Position numbers and translations under genes: made by a program. A stretch of 64,000 nucleotides of DNA, from NCBI GenBank assembly GCA_963708855.1, contig CAVPUM010000009.1, positions 372,001 to 436,000 on the forward strand. Reading direction: 5' to 3'. Below the pieces are notes generated by a model. It did no database searches. It saw only the letters and a list, made by a program, of their open reading frames with translations, and was not told the origin of the DNA. This DNA is from CAIWHR01 sp963708855 (lineage in GTDB: Bacteria; Pseudomonadota; Gammaproteobacteria; Burkholderiales; Casimicrobiaceae). Shown piece after piece: positions 55,654-64,000 of this stretch. Numbering within the stretch: position 1 is the stretch's first letter; every line of letters begins with the position of its first letter.

Positions 55654-58408
55654 TCAGCTCCACGGCATGCCGAAAACGTGCGTCCACAGCGCGGCTACGG
55701 CAGCGCGCCGGTCGGCCTGCAACGCCGGATCGACGCGCGCGTGCGGCGCGCCGGTCAGCCGGATCTGATGTTGCAGCCGCCGATAGTCGCGATAGGAGTT
55801 TGCCGCGGCCGCGGCCGTCGGTACGGGAACGAGGCCGAGCTCGCCCGCGATCCGGAGCAGCGCGATGTTGCCCAGGTTGCGCGTCAGCATCTCGTGGTCG
55901 TGCGCGTGCGCGAGGACGAGGTACTGGACCGCGAACTCGACGTCGACCATCCCGCCCATGTCGTGCTTCAGGTCGAACAGCGGCGTCGGGTTCGGGTGGC
56001 CCGCGAGCATCCTGCGCCGCATGTCGACGACGTCGACCGCGAGCTTGCCGCGATCGCGCGGCAGGCACAGAATCGCATTGCGCTCCGCCTCGAAGGCCGC
56101 GCCGATCGCGGCGTCGCCGGCCACGAACCGCGCGCGGGTGAGCGCCTGATGCTCCCACGTCCACGCCTGCTCGCGCTCGTAGCGGCGGAACCCGGCCAGC
56201 GACGACGACATCAGGCCCTTGGCGCCGTCGGGACGCAGCCGCAGATCGATGTCGTAGAGCTGTGCCGGCGGGCGTCATGCTGGTGAGCCAGGTGACGAGG
56301 CGCCGCGCGAGTCGCAGGTAGCGCTCCTGTCCGGCGTCGTCCGCGTCGTCGTAGAGGAGGACGAGATCGAGGTCGGAGGCGTAACCCAGCTCCTTGCCGC
56401 CGAGCTTGCCGAAACCGATGATCGCGAACTTCGGCGGCGGCGCCTGCGCGACCCTGCATCTGTGCCCAAACCTCGGCCAGGGTGGCCGCGAGGATGACAT
56501 CGGCGAGCGCGGAAAGGTGATCGGCGAGGCGCTCGACGGTCAGCGTTCCGGCGAGGTCCTGCGCGAGCAGGCGGAACGACTGCGCGTGCTTGAATTGTCG
56601 CAGTACGTCCATCTGCTCCTCGACGTCGCCCGCCTGAATGGCGAGCAGGCGCGCGAGCTCGTGGCGCCACGCCTCCCAGTCGGGTTCGGCGAGCAGGACG
56701 CGCGGGTCGAGCAGCTCGTCGAGGAGGATCGGGTGGCGCGTCAGATAGTCCGCCGCCCATTGCGATGCGCCCATCAACTGCGCCAGGCGCGGCAGCATGG
56801 TCGGGTGCTCGGTCAGCAGCGCGAGATAGGCGCTGCGCCGGCTGATGGCTTCCAGCAACTCGAACAGGCGATGGAACACGGACTGCGCGTCCGCGCCGTC
56901 GGCGGACATCGCCGCGGCGGTGGCGAGCAGCTGAGGCACCAGCGCGTCGAGGCGCTGTCGCGACAGCGCCGGCAGCTGGACATATCGCGGGCTGGCGCGA
57001 ACGCGTGTGAGGTTCGCGAGAAGTCCCTCGGGATCCGCGAATCCGGCCGCCGCCAGCGTCTGGCGCGCGGTATCCGCGGAGACATCGTCGGCCCAGAGCG
57101 CGGCGAGCGCCGGCAACGCCGGGTCCCGCTCCGGTCGCGTGACGAGGATGCCGTCGCGTCCGGCGGGTCGCGGGCCGCGGCGGTGCCGAAGAGTCCCGCG
57201 AATTGCGCGGAGACCGCCGCCCGATGCGCGGCGAGCGCTCGGTCGAAGGCGGCGTCGTCCGCGCAACCCATCGCGCGCGCGAGCGCATCGCATTCCGCGA
57301 CCTCCGCAGGCAGCGTCTGCGTCTGCCGGTCGTCGCGATACTGCAGCCGGTGCTCGACGTTGCGCAGGAAGACGTAGGCGTCGGCGCAGCGCGGCGACGG
57401 CCCCGCCGGGCAGCAAGCCGCGCTGCGGCAATGGCGGCCAGCGCGGGCAAGGTGCCGCGGGCGCGCAACTCGGGCTCGCGCCCGCCACGAACGATCTGCA
57501 GCGCCTGCACGATGAACTCGATCTCGCGGATGCCCCCCGGGCCGAGCTTGATGTTCGGCGCGTAGTCGCGGCGCTTGCCTTGCTCCGCGATCTGGCGGTG
57601 GATCGTCGCGCAGGCCTTCGTAGGCATCGTAGTCGAGGTACTTGCGAAAGACGAACGGCGTGACCAGCGCGTAGAGCTCGTCGTGCCGCGTGCCGGTCAG
57701 CGCGCGCGCCTTCAGCCACGCATAGCGCTCCCACGCGCGGCCCTGCGTGATCAGGTACTGTTCGAGCGCCGAGTAGGGCACGGCGAGGGGCCCGCTCTCG
57801 CCGTAGGGCCGCAGTCGCATGTCGACGCGGAACACATAGCCGTCCGGCGTGATCTCGTGGAGCGCGCCGATGACGCGCCGGCCGAGCCGCTCGAAGAATT
57901 CCCGGTTCGACAGCGTCCTCGCGCCATCCGTCTCGCCGTCTTCCGGATAGACGAAGACGAGATCGACGTCGGAGGATACGTTGAGCTCGCGTCCGCCGAG
58001 CTTGCCCATGCCGATCACCACGAGGTCCTGCGCTTCGCCGTTCTCATCGCGCGGCTCGCCGTGCTCGGCCGCGAGCGCGCCGTGGTGCAACGCGACGGCG
58101 GCGCGCAGCGCGGTCTCTGCCAGCGTCGTCATGTTGGCGCAGACCTCGGCCAGATCGGCGCGCGCGGTCAGGTCGCGGGCCAGCGTGTGAACGAAGACGC
58201 GGCGGCGCAGCCGGCGCAGCGCCGCCGCCAGCGCGCGCGGTTCTCCGGCCTCCGCGGCGGCGCCCAGCGCCGCTTTCGCGCCGGCCCAGTCGAATGGCGC
58301 GTCGAGCGTCGCGACGAGCTCGTCGAGTTCTTCCGGGTGCGCGGCCAGCGCCGCGGTCGCGTATCGGCTGTAGGCGAGAGCGGCGTCGAGATCGGGCGCG
58401 ATGGACAT
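55654..58408 (-). CDS. glnE: Glutamine synthetase adenylyltransferase/removase, frame breaks
   Basis: About 917 residues. Start ATG 58408 (SIAPDLDAALAYSRYATAAL). The removase nucleotidyltransferase site is VIGMGKLGGRELNVSSDVDL and the adenylylating site IIGFGKLGGKELGYASDLDL. End: KHDMGGMVDVEFAVQYLVLA ... HVFGMPWS. Breaks near 57614, 57405-57416 (two), 57165, 56457 and 56270. GlnE adenylylates and deadenylylates glutamine synthetase under control of PII (glnB at 45.2 kb). Divergent from yhdP. Confidence 0.92.
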
Positions 58409-58526
58409 GGGAACGGGCGGGTGCGGCGAGTTGACCCTGGCAATGGCCGGGTCGGCGGGGAACGGGCTGCGACAAGTTCGCGGCGTACTTCCGTTACAAC
58501 CGTTACAATGGTGCTGCGCCTCCATT

Positions 58527-61500
58527 ATGCCTTCACCGCGCGCCTTTCTCCGCGTTCCCAGCGCGGTCTTCCTTGCGTTGTTCGGCTTCGTCCGGACGGC
58601 CCTGGTCGTCGGATTCGCGGCGTTCGCGCTGGTTCTGCTCGCTATCCGCTTCGTCGTCTTTCCGCAGATCGAATCCCATCGGGACGCGCTCGCGGGCATG
58701 CTGTCGCGGCAGCTCGGGCACCCCGTCGAAATCGCCGTGCTCGCCACCGGCTGGGACGGCTGGAACCCGAAGCTCGTGGTCGAAGGTCTGCACGTGCTCG
58801 ATCGCGCCCGCGCGGCGGCGACACCCCTCCTTTCCCTGCCCAAGGTCGAGTTGATCGTTTCCTGGACGTCGCTGCCGCTGCTCGAGCTCACGCTCAAGGA
58901 GCTGAGCATCGAGGGCCCGCGGCTGGCAATTCGCCGCGATCGCTCCGGCGTGCTGCAGGTCGCCGGAATCGAGATCGATCCGGCGCAGGTGGACGGCGAC
59001 CTTGCCGCTCACCGACTGGATGCTCCGCCAGCGCGAAATCGTCATCCGCGACGCGCTGATCCTGTGGGACGACGATCTGCGCAATGCGCCGCAGCTCGTG
59101 CTCGACCGGGTCCAGTTCCGCCTGGAAAACAGCTTCGGGCACCATCGCTTCGGATTGAAGGGCACGCCGCCGCCGGAGCTCGCGGCGCCGCTGGATCTGC
59201 GCGGCGATCTCGCGTTCGAGTCGATGAAGGACTGGCAGAGCGCGCAGGGCCGGCTGTTCGTGCGCCTCGATTATGCCGATGTCGCGGCGTGGCGCGAATG
59301 GCTGCCGCTGCCCGAGCAGATCGAGTCCGGAACCGGGGCATTGCGCATCTGGTTCCAGTTCGCGCACGGGGAATTGCGCGAGATCGTCGCCGACGTCGAA
59401 CTGGCCGACGTGAAGGCGAAGCTGGCGGACGACCTGCCCGGAATCGAGCTCGCGCACCTGTCGGGACGCGTCGGCACGCGGAAGTCCGGCGCACAGCGCG
59501 AGGTCTTTGCCCGCGCTCTCGCGTTCACGACGACGACGGGCGAGCGGCTCGATCCCGTCCAGTTCAAGTTCGTCGCGCGGGAAGGCACGCGTGACCGGCC
59601 GGCCTCCGGAGAGCTCGACTTCGACCAGCTGCAGCTCGCGCCGCTCGTTGCCCTGGCGGCGCATCTGCCGCTGCCGGAGCGGATTCGGGCCGACCTCGCC
59701 CGCTTCGCGCCGCGCGGAACGCTGACGCGGGGTCGCCTGCGCTGGGAGGGTCCCGCCGAGTCGCCCGCGTCCTACGAGGCGGCGGCGGAGTTCGCGCAAC
59801 TGGGGCTCACCGCCCAGGATGCCTTTCCGGGGGCAACCGGACTCACGGGCCGATTCGCCGCAACGCACGAGGGCGGCGAGCTCAGGCTCGCCAGCGCGAA
59901 TGCCACGGTGGATCTGCCGCGCATCCTGCTCGCCCCCGTCGCGTTCGACACGCTGCAGAGTCTCGTGAAATGGGAGCGCCGCGACGGCAGGACGACGGTG
60001 CGCCTGGAGCAGCTCGACATCGCCAATGCCGACGTGGCGGGCGAGGTGACGGGAACCTACCGCACGCTTGCGCACGGGCCGGGCGAAGTCGACATGGTCG
60101 CGCGTGCTTCCCGCGGCGATGCCCGGCAGATTCACCGCTATCTGCCGCGGACGATCGATCCTGACACACGCGAATGGCTGCGCGTGGCGCTCGCGGACGG
60201 CACGGCTGCCGAAACGCGCTTCACGCTCACCGGCGACCTCGCCGAATTTCCGTTCCCGAACGGCAAGGGCGGCAAGCTGGTGCTCGACACGAAGGCGAAA
60301 GCCGTGACGCTCGCCTACGCGGACGGTTGGCCGCCGATCGATGCCATCGATGCCGACGTGCGGATCGAAGGAACGCGCCTGACGGTCGACGCTGCGCGGG
60401 GCCGCGTCCACGGCGTCGAAATCGGCAGGACGCGCGCCGAGATATCCGACCTCGCTCGGGATCACCCGCTGCTGCGGATCGACGGCGAAGCAGCGGGACC
60501 GATTGCGGGATTCCTACGCTACGTCAAGGACAGCCCGGTTGGCGCGCGGACAGGCACGATCACGAGCGCTGTCGAAGCATCGGGCGGCGGACGGCTGGCC
60601 TTGACGATCGAGCTCCCGCTCGGGCGACCCGATGATATACGGTTCGCCGGCGAGTGCACGCTGTCGGACGTGCAGTTGCGCATCGGCGGTGTGCCTCCCC
60701 TCGCCAAGGTCAACGGCAAGCTGTCATTCAGCGAACGCGACGTCGGCGCGCGCGACGTCGCCGCGGAGATCCTGGGCGGACCCGCGAAGCTCGCCTTCGC
60801 GAGCGCCGAAGGACAGACGCGCGTGACCGGCAGCGGAACGGCGGGTTTGGCCGCGCTGCAACGCGAGTACGGCAACGCGTACCTCGATCGGGTTTCGGGC
60901 CGCATCGACTGGTCGATCAACGTGAACGCGCTTGCTCCGGGCACGCTGGGGTGGGTGTTCGAGAGCACGTTGAAAGGCGCTGCCGTCGATTTGCCCGCAC
61001 CGCTCGGCAAGACTGCAGACGAGGAGATACCGCTGCGCATCGAGGGGCGCGACGAAGCCAGCCCGGCAGGAACGGATTTCATCATCGCGTCGTATGGACG
61101 CGTCGCGCAATTTGCCGCGCATCGCCGGCAAGAGGCGACCGGGACGATCATCGATCGCGCGCTGCTCTCGCTGGGCCGGGCGATCGAGCGGCCGGACGCG
61201 GCCCGCGCCGAACGCCCCGGGCTATGGGTGCGCGGCGAGTTGCCGGTGCTCAAGGCCGATGCATGGATCGCTTTGCTGCCGCGGGAAGCCGCAGCGGGGA
61301 CCGGACGCCCGGATCCCGGGCTCGTCCTCGCCGGGGCGGACTTCGACGTCCGCGAGTTCGATGCCCTGGGCGCCAAGTTCACGGACCTGAAGGTGAAGCT
61401 GCGCGAATCCCCGCGCGGATGGGCAATCGACCTCGACGGAGCGGAAGTCGCCGGGACCGCGACGTGGTCCGCCGCCGACGCCGGATCGCCGAACGGGCGG

Positions 61501-62493
61501 CTCGTGGCGCGGTTGTCCCGGCTCGCGATGCCGGGGCGCGGCAGCCCCGCGACCGGCCGGGTTGTCGATGCCGGCGAGAGTGCGGGTGCGCAGCAGCCGG
61601 GTGCGCCGGCGACCCGTCCATGGCCGGAAATCGATCTCGCGGCGGACACGCTGGTGTCGAAGGATCGCGATCTCGGCCGGCTCGAGTTCGTCGCGAAGCC
61701 GCGCGGAGCGGAATGGCAGATCGACCGCCTCAAGCTCGCGAACGATTCCGGACGCCTGGATGCCAGCGGAGCGTGGCGCGCGGCCGGCCGGCAGCAGCAG
61801 ACCAGGCTCGACGTGGCGCTCGACGCAAAGGATTCCGGCGCCTTTCTCGCGCGGTACGGCTATCCCGAGGCATTGCACGGCGCGCCGACGAAGATCGATG
61901 GCCAGCTTTCCTGGTCGGGTGCGCCGCACGAGTTCGATTTCGCGACGCTCTCCGGGACGCTCGGCATACGCGTGGGCCCGGGCCGGTTCACCAAGCTCGA
62001 GCCGGGCCCCGGCAAGCTTCTGGGCGTGCTTTCGCTGCAGGCGCTGCCGCGGCGCGTTACGCTCGACTACAGCGATGTCTTCAGCGAAGGGCTTGCGTTC
62101 GACGAAATCACCGGCAATGTGCGGATCGCGACCGGAATCATGAGCACCTCCGACCTCAAGCTCGTCGGTCCGTCGGCCAAGGTCGAAATTTCGGGTGACG
62201 CCGACCTGGCGAAGGAAACGCAGCGCCTCAACGTGCGCGTGCAGCCGGCGCTGTCGTCCAGCCTTTCGGCCGGGGCGGCGTTGCTGTTCCTCGCCAACCC
62301 GCTGGTCGGCGCGGCGGTGGGCGCCGGCTCGCTGTTCGCGCAGGCCATCCTCCAGGATCCGGTCGAAAAGATGTTCCGCTACGAGTACACGGTGACAGGC
62401 AGCTGGTCGGACCCGATCGTCACCAAGAATGTCGGAGGGAATGCGAGCGCCGCGCCGAGCGTCGGGCGCGCCGACGATTCCCGGAGCGATGCG
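58527..62493 (+). CDS. yhdP: YhdP-family AsmA-like envelope protein, one frame break
   Basis: About 1320 residues from ATG 58527. N-terminal anchor FVRTALVVGFAAFALVLLAI, then very long repetitive beta-rich periplasmic bridge with DUF3971/AsmA features (LGHPVEIAVLATGWDGWNPK, GKLGV-like loops, SSSLSAGAALLFLANPLVGA near the end). A break at 59002-59007 (extra base in CTTGCCG). YhdP with TamB and YdbH forms bridges that move phospholipids to the outer membrane. The frame continues without stop into the nitrilase. Confidence 0.9.
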
Positions 62494-63308
62494 ATGACGG
62501 AATCCGGCGAGCGCCTGCGCGTGGCGGCGGTGCAGACCGTTGCCGGCGGCGACGTCGAGGCGAATCTGGCGCAGGCGGAGCCGCTGATCGGCCAGGCGGC
62601 GGCCGAGGGTGCGCGACTCGTGGTTCTGCCCGAGTACTTCGGCATTTTCGGCGCGCGGGCTACCGACAAGCTGGCGGTCCGGGAGACCGACGGCAGCGGC
62701 GTGCAGCAGGCTTTCCTGGCGCGACTCGCAAGGATCCACGGCATCTGGCTGGTCGGCGGCACCGTGCCGCTGGCGAGCGCCGATCCGGCGCGCGTGCGCA
62801 GCGCATGCCTGGTGTACGGCCCCGACGGGCGGCGTGTCGCCCGCTACGACAAGATCCATCTGTTCGCGTTCACGCGCGGGGAAGAGTGCTACGACGAAGG
62901 CAAGACCATCGAGCCGGGCACGCAAGCCGTGACCATCGACCTGCCGTGCGGCCCGTCGGACTGTCCGTTTGCTACGACCTGCGCTTTCCCGAGCTCTATC
63001 GCGGCATGGGGACACTCGCGCTGATCCTGGTGCCGGCGGCATTCACCGCGACGACCGGCGCGGCGCACTGGCACCTGCTCCTGCGCGCGCGCGCCGTCGA
63101 GAATCAGTGCTACGTGCTCGCGGCTGCGCAGGGCGGCGAGCATCCGGGCGGGCGGCGCACGTATGGCCACTCGATGCTGATCGATCCCTGGGGATGCGTC
63201 GTCGCCGAACTGGATCAGGGCCCCGGCATCGTCGTCGGCGATGTCGATCCGGCGCGGCTCGAAGCCGTGCGCGCTGCGCTCCCGGCGCTCGCGCACCGCG
63301 TGCTGTAG
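62494..63308 (+). CDS. Nitrilase-family amidohydrolase, one frame break
   Basis: About 270 residues from ATG 62494, GGAGCG upstream. The triad is Glu in VVLPEYFGIFG, Lys in RYDKIHLFAFT and Cys in SVCYDLRFPELYRG after a break near 62950-62956. This pattern matches Nit1/omega-amidase-type enzymes that repair deaminated glutathione or hydrolyse keto-amides. yhdP-nitrilase-tldD is a common betaproteobacterial order; here tldD sits 10 kb away. The start ATGACG contains a stop in the +1 frame, so the normal arrangement may be an ATGA overlap with yhdP. Confidence 0.88.
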
Positions 63309-63322
63309 CGTATGGACCGCGA

Positions 63323-63812
63323 GTGAGCGCCACCGACTCGGGTGCTCCGGTCGCGGATCGCCATTTCGAGGATTTCGTGCCGGGCGCAGGTGTCGGATTT
63401 CGGCCCGATCACCATCGACGAGGCGGACGTCATCGCGTTCGCGCAGCGCTACGATCCGCAACCGGTCCACGTCGACCGGGACGCGGCGACGGCGGGCCCG
63501 TTCGGCGGACTGATCGCGAGCGGCTGGCATACGGCGAGCCTCGTCATGCGGATCCTGGTCGAGCATTACCTTGCGCGCGGCGCCGCGCTGGCATCGCCGG
63601 GCGTCGACGAGCTGCGCTGGCTGCAGCCCGTGCGTCCGGGCGACGTGCTGCGGGTGCGGGTGACCGTGCTCGAAGCGCGTCGTTCGCGATCGAAGCCCGA
63701 TCGCGGGCTCGTGCGGACTCGCATCGAGGCGTTGAATCAGGACGACGCCGTCGTCATGAGCATGATCGCGATGAATCTGTTCCTGTGCCGCGTTCCGGGC
63801 GCGGCCGGCTGA
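63323..63812 (+). CDS. MaoC-like dehydratase, one frame break
   Basis: About 163 residues from GTG 63323 (SATDSGAPVADRHFEDFVPG), broken near 63389, then VSDFGPITIDEADVIAFAQR, hot-dog motif YDPQPVHVDRDAA with catalytic Asp and His, and FGGLIASGWHTASLVMRIL. MaoC enzymes hydrate enoyl-CoA. Fourteen bases after the nitrilase stop. Confidence 0.88.
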
Positions 63813-63831
63813 CGGGGGTGCCCGCGGCCGG

Positions 63832-64000
63832 TCACTTGCCGCGCAGCAGAATCAGCACCGCGCCGCCGCCGCCCGCGTTGGGCGGCGTCTCGCAGTACGC
63901 GAGCACCTCGTCCCAATGCGCGAGCCACCGGCGCACGCGGCCCTTGAGGACCGGCTCCCGGTTCGGCGACGTGAGCCCCTTGCCGTGGATCGCCCGCACG
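63832..64000 (-). CDS. Smr-domain protein (C-terminal part)
   Basis: The last 55 residues of an Smr/MutS2-type endonuclease domain: VRAIHGKGLTSPNREPVLKG, RVRRWLAHWDEVLAYCETPP and GGGGAVLILLRGK. The HGKG motif is the nuclease signature. The gene starts beyond the right edge. Smr domains nick branched DNA or cleave RNA on stalled ribosomes. Confidence 0.92.
   Translation of the reverse strand, partial: VRAIHGKGLTSPNREPVLKGRVRRWLAHWDEVLAYCETPPNAGGGGAVLILLRGK

Overview
High-GC bacterial DNA that reads as a betaproteobacterial chromosome, most likely Burkholderiales or a close relative. The evidence is the gene sets and order (rne facing rluC, scpA-scpB-rluB, nadE-glnB, glnE facing yhdP-nitrilase) and a dispersed repeat beginning GGCCCCCACGCTCACT that I associate with that order. 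Both ends are cut: an Rrf2-type regulator at the left and an Smr-domain protein at the right. No rRNA, CRISPR array, intact prophage or intact insertion sequence was seen. The only tRNAs are Gly(GCC) and Cys(GCA).

Layout. (1) 1-6.3 kb is a nitric-oxide/respiratory-stress block: an NsrR-like repressor faces fpr, a DUF2249 gene and nnrS across an operator-like palindrome, followed by a translationally coupled RavA-ViaA-DUF364 trio. (2) 6.25-9.97 kb is a TetR-HlyD-FtsX-ATPase efflux operon on the minus strand. (3) 10-17.8 kb is a plus-strand cluster of a CHASE2 adenylate cyclase, a FecR-like secreted protein, a GMC oxidoreductase, a CDP-alcohol phosphotransferase and a DUF1302 outer-membrane protein, facing a sugar-acid-type SDR. 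(4) 18.7-20.9 kb is gene-poor and abuts tRNA-Cys; it holds small genes and a phage-type DUF5681 gene. (5) 21-46 kb is housekeeping: aspartate aminotransferase, an MsbA-type exporter, uvrB, LMW phosphatase, rne, rluC, a HAD phosphatase, an orphan LuxR, DUF192, cysB, yciO, an M50 protease, trpS, scpAB, rluB, enoyl-CoA hydratase, a DUF482 acyltransferase, nadE, glnB and mscL. (6) 46.3-51.2 kb is a Liv amino-acid transporter with a fused LivM-LivG. (7) 51.3-63.8 kb holds tldD, an ilvE-zinc finger-waaF-NTF2 operon, glnE, yhdP, a nitrilase and a MaoC dehydratase.

A striking property of the text is the number of single-base frame breaks in otherwise well-conserved, often essential genes. They are rare before 20.5 kb and dense from about 21 to 45 kb. 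Most are one extra C directly 5' of a G on one strand or the other. This looks like a systematic long-read or assembly error rather than biology, and those genes are annotated as single CDSs spanning the break. An out-of-frame double copy of the phosphatase P-loop at 26.6 kb, with only synonymous differences, suggests that two related strains were joined there.

The most interesting biology is the NO block with its attached RavA-ViaA-DUF364 trio, and the cyclase/FecR/GMC/CDP-alcohol transferase/DUF1302 cluster, which could encode an undescribed envelope-lipid or polar-head-group pathway.
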